The notes: a model not told the origin generated them from the sequence alone. Positions 1-8,682 are shown, counted from the first letter of the stretch. The stretch is DNA of 11,406 nucleotides from Discostella pseudostelligera (GCA_036940085.1 JALLBK010000752.1:1-11406), one strand, 5' to 3'. Numbers and translations are program-made.

Positions 1-594
1 TCACAAGAAGCAAATAATGGCGCCATATTTAGGGAGACGGACAGAACAAATGACCAAAAATATGGAGGCAAATATGGAATGAAAAACTCTTGAGAGTATA
101 GGCCTAAGAGAACCTGTACGTTGTCCGGCAGTCTGTCTGTCAACATTTTTACTGCTGCTGTCTGACAGTCATTTATTAGTGCAAGCATATATAATTTAGC
201 GGAAAACCAACATTGCTGTGTCCTGCCTTGTGTTAGTGGTAAGTATTGTTGTTATGCTGCTGTATGTTGTGTTGTGTTCGAGGTTTACAACCTCTTCATG
301 TTCACTTTTTTTGTATTGAAGTACTAACTGACTTTGCGACTTGTACCAACCAAGCCTTCCGCATCCTGACCCACTCGATTAGGATTGCTGCGGGCCGCGT
401 ACCAACCCAGCCTCACACATGGGCGGGGGTAGGTGCGGTGGAGAGAGGCGGAGAGATGGTGGTGTGAGGGTGGGGAGGCGGTGTGGAGAGGTGGTGTGAG
501 GGGTTTCAGACGGTTTTGCGTCTTTTGTGTTCGCGGAACTTTCCTGCCCATTTGTAACCTCTTGTTCACGAACAAAAAAAAGGATCTTCGGCTG
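1..594. other. Left flank without a supportable gene
   Basis: No open frame here resembles a known protein. The stretch begins AT-rich, with a perfect 10-bp palindrome ATGGCGCCAT near position 18, and turns G-rich on the plus strand at about 420-510 (runs of GGAGAGG and GGTGGTGTGAGG). A short A-tract lies just before the minisatellite at about 573-580. The open frames that cross this part into the repeat owe their length to the repeat. I see no promoter, RNA gene or transposon end. Confidence 0.5.
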
Positions 595-1140
595 TCCTCC
601 GGGTCTCCTGCCAAAACAAATGGGCTGTCTGGGTCTCCTGCCCAAACACCCGGGCTGTCCAGGTCTCCTGCCAAAACACCCAGGCTGTCCATGACTCCTG
701 CCCAAACACCTGGGCTGTTTCTGGGTATCCTGCCCAAACACCCAGGCTGCCTGTCCGAGTCTCCTGCCCAAACACCGGGGCTGTCCACTGTCCAGGTCTC
801 CTGCCCAAACACCTGGGCTTTCCGGGTCTCCTGCCAAAACACCCAGGCTGTCGGGGTCTTCTGTCCAAACACTGGGACTGCCTGTCTGGGTCTCCTGCCA
901 AAACACCTGGGCTGTCCGGGTCTCCTCCCCAAAAATGTGGGCTGTCCGGGTCTCCTGCCCAAACACCTGGGCTGTCCGGGTCTCCTGCCCAATGCCCAAA
1001 CACCCGCGCTCTCCCGGTCTCCTGCCCAAACACCCAGGCTGTCTGGGTCTCCTGCCCAACAAACACCCGGGCTGTCCGGGTCTCCCCAAGTCCTGGGCTG
1101 TCTGGGTCTCCTGCCCAAACACCCAGGCTCTCTGGGTCTC
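595..1140. repeat. 30-bp minisatellite, about 17 copies
   Basis: Tandem array with a consensus unit close to CCGGGTCTCCTGCCCAAACA followed by CCTGGGCTGT, 30 bp in all. I count about 17 full copies plus a partial one at the right end. Most copies differ by a few substitutions. Several carry insertions (extra CTGT, CCTGT or CCAATG blocks) and one near 1080-1105 is deleted inside. Because 30 is divisible by three, the array stays open for long stretches on both strands. It reads as decapeptide repeats of the SPAQTPGLSG type on plus and GRRPGQPGCL or GQETRTAQVF types on minus. Frames opening on both strands and in several registers point to period-driven openness, not to a protein under selection. 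The right end merges into the CTCTGCACC array. Confidence 0.93.
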
Positions 1141-1535
1141 TGCACCTGCTCCTCTGCACCTGCACCAGCTCTTTCACAAGGTGGTGAAGCTGCACTTGCT
1201 CCGCACCGTTTCTCCTGCTGCTCTCTGCACATTTGCACCTGCTGCTGCTGCACATGCCAAATCACCTGCACAGGAGTCACCTCTGCTAAACCTCAGCACC
1301 TAGTAGCACCACTGCACCACCTCTGCACCACTCCTGCACCCCCTGCTCTGTACCACCTCTGAACCACCTCTGCACTTGTTCTGTTCCTGCTCTGCACCTC
1401 CATATCTGCGCCTCTGGCCTCTGCCCTCTGCACCTCCATATCTGCACCTCTGCATCTTCCTCACCTCTGCACCTGCACCTCTGCACCTTGTTTGCATCTG
1501 CTCTGCAGCTGTACAAACACCTGCACAATCACCTT
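1139..1535. repeat. Degenerate CTCTGCACCTG array, left block
   Basis: Low-complexity tract built from short words such as CTCTGCACC, CTGCACCTG and CACCTCTGCA, on an 11-bp-like period with many indels. It starts where the last minisatellite copy changes from GGTCTCCTGCC to GGTCTCTGCACCTG. The open frames on both strands here (Cys/Arg/Ala-rich on minus, Pro/Cys/Leu-rich on plus) are products of the repeat and are not proposed as genes. Confidence 0.85.
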
Positions 1536-1570
1536 GGGTCATTAAGATTTTTTACCAGTGTCTCAACAAC

Positions 1571-1768
1571 CTATAATGGCCCACCATAGCATGTTGCATT
1601 CTTGAGGATGAAGCCGTTGCAATGATCCCAGTTAGGAACCATATACATTCCACATGTAGGGCAAAGAAACTTGGTGCATAATACTTTAGCACTATAGTAA
1701 TAAGCAATAGTAACCACTGCCTTCACTTCCACAATCACCTCTCCTGAACCTAGGTACCTACTCAGCAC
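1571..1768 (-). CDS. Small Cys-containing open frame between repeat blocks (hypothetical)
   Basis: A 65-residue frame from ATG at 1768 to a stop at 1571, lying in the only non-repetitive stretch inside the CTCTGCACC array. Its composition is protein-like: a hydrophobic and Tyr-rich first half, then cysteines at about residues 31, 36, 39, 50 and 60, including a CPTCG knuckle and MVPNWDHCNG. Two CxxC-like halves could make a zinc ribbon, but the second pair is irregular. I do not recognise a family. The frame has no obvious exon partners and could be a fragment of a mobile element or an older gene broken up by repeat expansion. Whether it is expressed is unknown. Confidence 0.15.
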   Translation of the reverse strand: MLSRYLGSGEVIVEVKAVVTIAYYYSAKVLCTKFLCPTCGMYMVPNWDHCNGFILKNATCYGGPL

Positions 1769-2107
1769 CTACTCAGCACCACCATATCTTCACCTCTGCA
1801 TGCACCACCTCTGCACCACCTGAGCACAACCTCTGCATCTGCTCTGCACCACCTCCACACCTATCAACCTCTGCACCTCTGCACCTGCCTGCTCTGAACC
1901 TCTGCATCTTGTCTGCAACACATCAGCACCTACTCAGCACTTCAGCACCTCCATAAACCTGCACCCTACCTGAGTGAACCCCCTGCACCCTCCCTGCACC
2001 CTGCACCTCTGCACCTCTGCACCTGCTCTGCACCTGCACCTGCTCTGCACCCTGCTCTGCACCTGCTCTGCACCTGCTCTGCACCTGCTCTGCACCTGCT
2101 CTGCAAC
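1769..2107. repeat. CTCTGCACCTG array, right block with perfect 11-bp core
   Basis: Continuation of the same short-word array after the non-repetitive island. It is irregular up to about 2050 (CACCTCTGCA, CAGCACCTACT and CCCTGCACC variants). At 2052-2106 there are five consecutive 11-bp units CTGCTCTGCAC, the last with one changed base, probably the youngest expansion. The array ends sharply at about 2107 and is followed by ordinary AT-richer sequence. Confidence 0.88.
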
Positions 2108-2770
2108 TACTCAGTTAAGAAGACCGGAGTAGTAAAAATAAAGTTATTTGAGCAGCAAGAAGATCAGCATGACAGTAGCAAAAAGAAAGGGACAATGGAT
2201 TAGGATTAGGGGTACTTTTAGTACTAGAGGGAGCAGTAGGATGAGTAATAGGACTAGCAGCAGCCGTTGCTGTTGAGTATGATTGAGTATTGATTATTGA
2301 TTATCATTGATTATTGAGGAGAATGATATTCAGGATGAAAATGAACTCTACAGGGGTACAAGTTCTGAGGAGGAGTTCTGAGAGGTTCTGAGGAATATGG
2401 TGGAGAGGCAGGATGATTCTGAGTATAATGCTACTTCTTACTAGCAGTATTAATTCTTGTTTCACAATCATGATGAACAACTAAGCTGGTGTGCTGCTGC
2501 TGCTGGTGGTGGTAATGGTGCTTATTGTCATTAGGATTAGGAGGCATGAGACCCAGCAAGAGAAGGCTGATGAGGAGGTGGATAAGGATTGAGGAGGATG
2601 GGGGTAATCAAGGATGATGATGATGATGATGATGAGGAGGAGGAGCATTGTTGTTGATGTTGGTGAGGCTTACCGAGGCGAGGACAAGGGAAGAAGAAGA
2701 GAAGTACCACGGCCCTCTTCCTTGCTCACCCCACCTGCTGCTTCATTCTTCTCACCATTATCACCGCATA
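2108..2770. other. Purine-rich intergenic sequence with stop-broken acidic frames
   Basis: No intact gene is visible. The plus strand is rich in GAG, GAT and GGA words. A run of TTGATTA-type repeats lies at about 2270-2318. Short plus-strand stretches read like acidic protein, for example Glu/Asp-rich codons at about 2314-2380 and again at about 2548-2590, but each is closed by a stop or frame change within a few dozen codons. These may be remnants of a coding sequence or simple purine-rich sequence; I cannot tell which. Confidence 0.4.
2613..2633. repeat. (GAT)7 microsatellite
   Basis: Seven perfect GAT triplets, followed at once by several GAG triplets. The tract gives a poly-Met, poly-Asp or poly-Ter reading depending on frame and explains the Met-run open frame that begins here. 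Confidence 0.95.
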
Positions 2771-3070
2771 CTCCTCTCTCCTTGCTAGCTTTATGAGATG
2801 AAAATGCCCACCATTTCACACTTCACACCACACTCTCGTCGATGCTTGCTTGGTCATGGGGTGAACATGGCCCGCCATTTTCACCCTAAATTCCCTGGCT
2901 TATTTTGTGAGATGAACATTGTTGAACATTGAACATGTGGCCATGTTCACCCTACTGTCCTTCTTGCTTGGTTGGGCTGTGACATATCAAGTTCACCCCT
3001 CACACCACTCTCTTTGCTAGCTTGGTGAGATTAAAATGGCCCACCATTTTCACCCCACACTCTCCTGGAT
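2771..3070. repeat. About five diverged ~62-bp tandem copies carrying a hairpin
   Basis: Five diverged copies in a row share the order CTCTC-TTGCTTGGT-GAGATGAAAATGG-CCCA-CCATTTTCACCC-CACACCA. Copies begin near 2774, 2833, 2894, 2960 and 3005. Four carry a short inverted repeat: AAAATGCCCACCATTTC at about 2801, ACATGGCCCGCCATTTTC at about 2865, AACATGTGGCCATGTT at about 2931 and AAAATGGCCCACCATTTT at 3033-3050. The fourth copy (about 2960-3004) has lost the hairpin but keeps the flanks. The unit is not a known element to me. It may be a small satellite or the remnant of a hairpin-bearing mobile repeat. Confidence 0.7.
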
Positions 3071-4030
3071 ATCATCATCTCAGAGCAATAATCTCCTCAC
3101 CAACATCACATCAGAATCATTATGCATTACCAGGATATCACCAAAGATGATACACATGAATATGATGATGCAAACAAAGTTCATACTTAATAGTACTAGC
3201 TTTGTCACGTACTAGTGAGTATGTAGTAACGACTGTTTCCCACCAACATGTCACACGATGAGTCGCCCTCACAAGACATTTCCTACTACTAGTACTAGCA
3301 CTAGATGGTGAGTGGTGAGGATGAGTGTTATTTCAGCAGAACTATCTGTCTGCTTTGGCAACATCCTTGCCTCCTTTGTATTTCTTGTTGCAGCAGCTCT
3401 TCTTTAGCCACACTGTCCTTGTTCACCATGTATTCTCATGCATGCATCATCCACAGCATCTTGTTCATCATCAGAATTACCAACACAGCAGCACACCAGC
3501 ATTCTTGCTACTGATCTAAACTTCCAATGCCATATAATTCTACAATTGCTTCAATAGTACTACTAGATACTAGTAGTCATGATTCATACTGCTGTATGTT
3601 CTGCAGCAGAGGTAGAATCAACTGATCATGGTCATCAATCATTACTTACACCACCAGCTCAGAAAGGTGTCCTCATTTCCCCCTGCATCAGCAGCTTCTC
3701 TAGAAGTAATCTCATCCTCATACTAACATCCGCAGGAGAAACTTCTTGTTGCAGAAAAACCTCCCTCATAAGGAGTATGCAGTCCAGTAGTGAACATAAA
3801 CATTTTACAAGAACTGGTCTCCTTCTCACCTGCCACCAGAAGAAAGTATATGGTAGTAAGATCATAGGAGTCTTGCACTTATGTGCTGTATGAGTTACTA
3901 TCTTGATGAATTAAAATTAAAAATTATTAGTCTGGTAGTGAAAATATCACAGACACTTGGTTCAGTTGCCCTTTTCCTAGAAGAGTTCGCACCATAGTTA
4001 ATCTCCGCATCAAACAGAGAATCATGCGCT
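3071..4030. other. Low-complexity intergenic region downstream of CEP104
   Basis: No gene I can establish. Short TACTAG/CTAGTA-rich clusters occur at about 3191-3216, 3282-3304 and 3556-3577. On the minus strand, two stretches read like protein (about 3484-3305 and 3878-3650), but each contains in-frame stops. The second ends near a good GTAAGT site at 3649 and is followed by a possible acceptor at 3601. That could mark a decayed spliced gene, but no family is recognisable. The last about 100 bases probably include the 3' end of the CEP104 transcript. Confidence 0.4.
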
Positions 4031-6130
4031 TCACATGGGGTAAACTTGTTTGATCATGACAAACCGAGACTTCAACTCATTCAACTGTCTATCTGATACT
4101 ACATCATCGCGATCTCTGATGAACTCTAAAATCTTGTCCTCACCGTGAACCTAAGTAAATGCAAGTGAGCAAGAAGGCATTTTACATGAATCGATTAGTC
4201 ATCATCGTATGAGACACTTGCTCTACGTGAATGTCAGGACCCAGTCATCCATGATGTTGTCAACAACAGAACGACAGGACGCGAAATTTCACAAAGGAAT
4301 AATCACTCATCGTACCGCCATAAGTGTCACAGTCAATGATTTCGCAGCATCTCTCACGCCTTCCTCTTTGTGATCAAACGAACTGTTCGCGACAACGAAA
4401 TTTACAATCCTTTTCCACTCTACACCACGAACAAACTCCGCGGAAAGATTGTCTAGGAAGCAAAGTCTTGCTTTTATGGTGCGACCGCCCTTCCTCTCGT
4501 TAGAACGAATCCTCTTTGTGGCAACCTTTATGATAGGAGATTTGTCAATACAACGGGAGCTCGCCATGCATAAAAGAGCCAACTCAGCACTGTCGACAAC
4601 CTTCTGTTTCGAATCCGCAAGCTTACTCAATAGATTGGTTGCAATTCTTGAGACAAGGGAAGAGATTATGCCCTGTGACGGCTCTACTGATTCGAATTGA
4701 AGAACTAACTCATCCAGCAATACAAGGGCTGCAAGGTAAACTTGCATGTTCTTATCATCGAGACCCACTTCAATTATATTGCACATCACCTCAGCGAAGT
4801 CGTCATTGGCCTTGCAGCAAATATCAGGGACAAGGAGAGTAATTTTAGCCAGTGCCGCCTCGCGCAACATCCAGTTCTTTGAGAAGAAACATTTCGTTCG
4901 GTAGCCGCCAAGTAACTCCTCGCACTTTTGGACAAAATCTGACGAGACCGTGGCGTTGTTGCTCAATTCTTCCGGAGCAGGCAATTCTTCGGCATTTTCA
5001 ACTCCCAACAAAGGATGGTCAACTCCTACAAGGCTGCATTCATTTTGCGACTCCTCATCACTGGCTTTACTACATTTGGTGTGCGACGCAATTCTTCTGC
5101 TTTCATGATTGGTCTTTTGTGGAGAGTGCATTTTCAAGCTTTGCGACGTGTAGCTCAAGTCCTTTAAAATGGGCTCACCTACCATCGCATCGATCCTTCC
5201 GATGAACTGTCTTTCAACTTCTTCCAAAGCCAGCGCTGCCTGCTTTCTTTTGAGATCACGTTCAGACTTTAGTCGAGACGCAGACGCATAGTCTTCGCTA
5301 GCAGCTGAATGGTGCATATTCTTTTCACATTCCTTAAATGCGATCAGCAACGAGTACACAGAACCGAGAGATTCCTTGATTTTTCCGGCCATTTCAAAGT
5401 CCTCCGACAATGCCCTCTCCTTCTTCAGCCTCTCTAACCTGTCCAGAGTGCTTCGAGTTTTGGGGTCTAGTTCATCTTTCAGACATGACGGAAGACTTGA
5501 CGGCGTTGTCGACGGAACCTCAAACTTTGTCACGGGCACATGACTTGTAGAGAGGGCAGTATTGTTAGTTATCTTTCCTATTACTCTTATGCCTGCGAGG
5601 CCGACTTGATTATGAATGTTTTGCGAGTTCTTACGGCATCCTCGAAGCATAAGTTGCACAAAATCTGCCTGCTTTTCGATGGGAACACGCTTCTGCTCTC
5701 TAGACTGAAATCCAGATATCTCATTGGAATCCAGGGTGATATAACCTAGGAGACAAATTGATTTGCACTGATCAAAAGCCGATGGAATATCGCCCTCATA
5801 GCTGCCAAGAGATATCTCTATCTTCTCTGCAATTTTACTCTCTAATAACAAAACTGAATATGTAAGGAGACTCTGAAATACAAACGTAATCACGCTCATT
5901 TTTCACATACCATGGCAAAGTATTTCAAGTGCATGGACCATGCGCATCTCGTCATCATGTTGAATCTTCAGTACAATCTTGTGAACGTCAGTGCTTTGGT
6001 TTGCATCAGAAACCCAGCCAACAGCGTCCGGAAAATAATTAGCGAGGGCAGAAGCTTCGTAACCAATCTCCTCGCTACTTACATCCACAACAGTGAACGG
6101 AAGCGGAATTAATTCAGCATCATCAGCCAT
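4031..6130 (-). CDS. CEP104: CEP104-type centriole / ciliary-tip protein
   Basis: Three exons: 6130-5911, 5853-4316 and 4150-4031, giving 625 residues. Intron 1 (57 nt) is GTATGTG...ATTCAG and intron 2 (165 nt) is GTACGA...ACTTAG; both joins keep frame. CEP104 binds microtubules and tubulin at centriole distal ends and growing ciliary tips. Residues 8-168 form the N-terminal jelly-roll domain, with family signatures LEILCH, ESKIAEKIEI and IHNQVGLAGIRVIG (153-166). Residues about 202-294 are charged coiled coil (LERLKKER and similar). PLLGV and the acidic LPAPEELS link precede a TOG-like helical array (about 378-620) with the WMLREAALAKI entry helix. Human CEP104 is about 925 residues; the C-terminal zinc-finger and SxIP part is absent here. 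Exon 3 (39 residues plus stop) fits the TOG end but rests on splice reading. The start ATG has context AACATGG. Confidence 0.88.
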
Positions 6131-6415
6131 GTTCTGTCATCGGAGAACGCTTTCGCTTCTGCGTCAGGTGCTCGAAAGGGTAAAAGAGCACCGTTTCAAA
6201 TTAAAACTGGCTCCGACACCAATGATCTCTCTCCGCATACCATATTAAAATCTGAGTGAGTTGCTTCCCCCCTTGACCCAAACACCACTTCGACGCAGGA
6301 GGTTCTGTTGCATAATGCTTGGTGATTGTCGTGGTTGAATAATTAACTCATCACTACATCGAACTTCCATCTTCCTCCTTTTTGTTTTTAGGTCGATCGA
6401 TTTCGCTTCAAAACC
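6131..6415. promoter_or_regulatory. Divergent intergenic region, CEP104 / G-gamma
   Basis: These 285 bp separate the two start codons and must hold both promoters. On the plus side a long pyrimidine tract (about 6371-6389) followed by AG at 6390-6391 looks like a splice acceptor 24 nt before the G-gamma ATG. A matching GTGAGT lies at 6256-6261, which would give a 136-nt intron in the 5' UTR. On the minus side an ATG at 6140 opens a five-codon frame that overlaps the CEP104 start. I see no clear TATA box. Confidence 0.4.
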
Positions 6416-6634
6416 ATGGTGAACGAGGAAGCAGCAGCAAAGGGTCTCGAAGCGCAGGTGAAGTCACTGAAGGAGGAGCTGGAAATTTGCATGCAGGCAA
6501 AAACGACGAGCGAGGTATGCAAATCTTTGTCTGAATATGCACAGCAAAAAGAGGAGCCATTCACCACGTCACATGCCGAGCCCAACGCATGGCACAAGAA
6601 TCCGGGAGGAGGCGGTGGTTGCTACATTCTCTGA
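6416..6634 (+). CDS. Heterotrimeric G-protein gamma subunit (predicted)
   Basis: Intronless 72-residue protein. G-gamma pairs with G-beta and anchors the dimer at the membrane, downstream of receptor-activated G-alpha. What supports it: length (animal gammas are about 70 residues); an N-terminal amphipathic helix, roughly residues 9-30 (LEAQVKSLKEELEIC), matching the helix that coils with G-beta; a second helix ending in LSEYAQQKEEPF, the counterpart of the conserved L..Y...H.KEDPL stretch; an N-A-W-H-K-N-P segment at the position of the family's NPF motif; and a C-terminal CaaX box, Cys-Tyr-Ile-Leu, where the final Leu predicts geranylgeranylation. A Gly-rich linker precedes the Cys. The ATG has context AACCATGG. 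Another small CaaX coiled-coil protein is possible, but the order of motifs fits G-gamma best. Confidence 0.8.
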   Translation: MVNEEAAAKGLEAQVKSLKEELEICMQAKTTSEVCKSLSEYAQQKEEPFTTSHAEPNAWHKNPGGGGGCYIL

Positions 6635-6700
6635 CCTCGTTAATAGCATCACAGGACTTGTTCAGTAGTAAACACATCCTCTGAACCTCAACACTTCCCA

Positions 6701-8682
6701 TTACACACCCTTTTGTTTGATTAGAGTCATTATCGTCCCACGAATATCTCTTTCCAACCAACAAGTGAGCGTCGCCGTCACGACGACGGAGAAGACTCCG
6801 ACGACAATATGCTGCGCCCCTGCAACTGCCCAACTTCTGCCATTGGCAATTTTCGCCTCGTAAGCACGTGCCGAAAGCCTTGTTATGTAAAATGAAGCTC
6901 CAAACGCTATCGACACTATCCAGTTTGGAGCTATGCAATACAAGATGCTCTTTCTGCTGTCCTGTCTACAGGCCTTTGCAAAGTATCCTCGCGCAAAGTG
7001 AAGAGAATACATCGAGCGTGTAATCATTGAAATGCAGTTTGCAGCTACCAGCCCCAATGCTCCATGCGACTGTACCAAACTTGGAGCAATGAAAGCGAAT
7101 ACCACCCCGACTACTGCATGAGCAACACCTAGTTTACCAACATCGCTTGCTGACCGAGCAATGCCATATACAAATGCTTCTGTGATGCCATTGAGAGCCA
7201 GAAAAGCAGTCAACATACAGCTGCAGAATGATATACATTAGTCTGTCGATATGACACAAGCCCAGAACAAAGCATTTGATCACGCATCACTGAACTTACA
7301 ATGCAGAGAGAGCAGCACTGGCTTCGAGGTTCGAGCCCCATCGTTGACCAGCGAGCACGTACAATAAGAATGATGAATAATTGGAGGCGATTGCAGCGAA
7401 GAGGAGTCCAATATACAACACCACTCGCACAAGAAAGGTGTATGTCTTCTCGAGTTCATCCATAATATTGCAGGTTGTTCTCGATTTTATGATCTCGTTG
7501 TCTTTCCCCTTGGCGCTTTGGCAACAACTTGTTTGTTCAACTAATGCGCCTTGACGAGAAAATAACAATCTCGCGTTCTCCTCCATCGGCTGTAGTAACA
7601 AGCGTGCCGCCAACCCTCCGTACGAGGAAGCTAGAGCATACACACCCTGATCATAATATGACCCAAGTGCAGATAGGCAAATTTTATCCGCCTCTGTGAG
7701 GGCGTGCTTGAACAGTCCTTCGAAAGGCAATGGATGAATGAGAGCGAGAAAAGGTGACTTCAAGATACACATATCAACTATCGTTCCACTTACCACCAAG
7801 GGTGAATACGAAGACCAAGTAAAGTGTGGGACCGTGAAAATTCGAGATCTTTCCTTGGTATCCCAACCCACGATTGTATTTATCTTCCTGATATGGGTTG
7901 CTCATTTGCGGTTTTATATTCTTTGGCCAACGCAACCCACCAATCGATGATCTCGCACATCGATACATCGTTGTCGTATACACCAATGCGTACACCAAAT
8001 GAGAAATACCAAAAGCAGTAACTGAAAAATATGCTTTTGACGGTGCACCCTCAGTCACCGAAAACCCCCCCAGTTTCATGAGATTGTTAACGTACCATCT
8101 AAACCGAGAGCACTGCAAGCAACCGAAGCAGCTCAGTGACTTCATGACAAGAGCAGCACCCTCCGCCTTTGCCTTTGATGCAACATCCATCTGTTGCAAG
8201 CATCGAATGAGCAGGGGCTCCGATAAAGTTTCGATGAAGGACGAAAGACAGTAGAGAATCCCTGCTAACTTGTAGTCCCATAGTAAATAGTCAGGCTGTA
8301 TATCTTGCTCAGCATCAATTCCAATATTGTTGCAATTGTGTAAATGCAAGAGCAGGGCAAATATCGATGCAGCACCACCCACAGGTATGGAGAGCCAAGC
8401 GACGTTTGTTAACTGCTGAGCTTTCCATTGTTGCTGATCATTCTTCCGCTCCAACAAGCTTCCGTCGTCTCCAACCTCTTTGGTCAACGCCAAACGAAAG
8501 CCTTCCCTCCCGACGAATAGCGCAGTACCCAACAGCAACTCCAGTGTAATGGATGCCTTCCCCAATGCAGCGGCTGAAACTAAACGGAAGGTAAGTTGAG
8601 TTATAAGAAAAGACGCCAAGCGGAGGGCAATCGAGAGGAGAGTACCCCGGGCCGCAGTTATTGTGTTGGTGTCGGCAGGCAT
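6701..8682 (-). CDS. RFT1: RFT1 family ER membrane protein (dolichol-linked oligosaccharide pathway)
   Basis: Three exons: 8682-7794, 7717-7300 and 7220-6701, giving 608 residues. The introns are 76 nt (GTAAGTGG...TCGAAG) and 79 nt (GTAAGTTC...CTGCAG), and both joins restore family sequence. RFT1 is a polytopic ER protein needed for N-glycosylation, linked to moving Man5GlcNAc2-PP-dolichol across the membrane; its direct flippase role is disputed. Signatures: ALFVGREGFRLAL (54-66), IETLSEP (150-156), KAEGAALVMK (172-181), FKHALTEADK (299-308), DQGVYALASSYGGLAARLLLQP (319-340, central part) and LALNGITEAF (443-452). Many hydrophobic segments are spread along the protein, as in the MOP flippase fold. 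Length is somewhat above the human form (about 540); the excess is mainly in the loops around residues 190-215 and 345-385. It converges on the G-gamma gene with a 66-bp gap. Confidence 0.92.

Noticed and set aside
595..1140. CRISPR array
   Set aside because: The roughly 30-bp repeats are directly adjacent with no unique spacers, the copies diverge, and the genome is eukaryotic.
324..1362. Long open frames on both strands (318, 309, 247 and 229 codons)
   Set aside because: They overlap each other in several frames and owe their length to the stop-poor 30-bp repeat; no start context, intron pattern or family supports any of them.
2614..2796. Plus-strand frame starting with seven Met
   Set aside because: The start is the (GAT)7 microsatellite and the rest is Arg/Ser/Pro-rich low complexity running into the tandem repeat.
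3579..3893. 104-codon plus-strand frame
   Set aside because: Ser/His/Leu-rich with no motif; the opposite strand is at least as protein-like and is itself broken by stops.
6561..6938. 125-codon minus-strand frame across the G-gamma and RFT1 3' ends
   Set aside because: It is antisense to G-gamma and out of frame with RFT1 exon 3, both of which have clear family signatures.
8022..8095. Extra intron in RFT1 exon 1 (GTACGT...TTTTTCAG)
   Set aside because: The sites look good, but the 74-nt length would shift the frame of the following family-like sequence, while the unspliced frame stays open.
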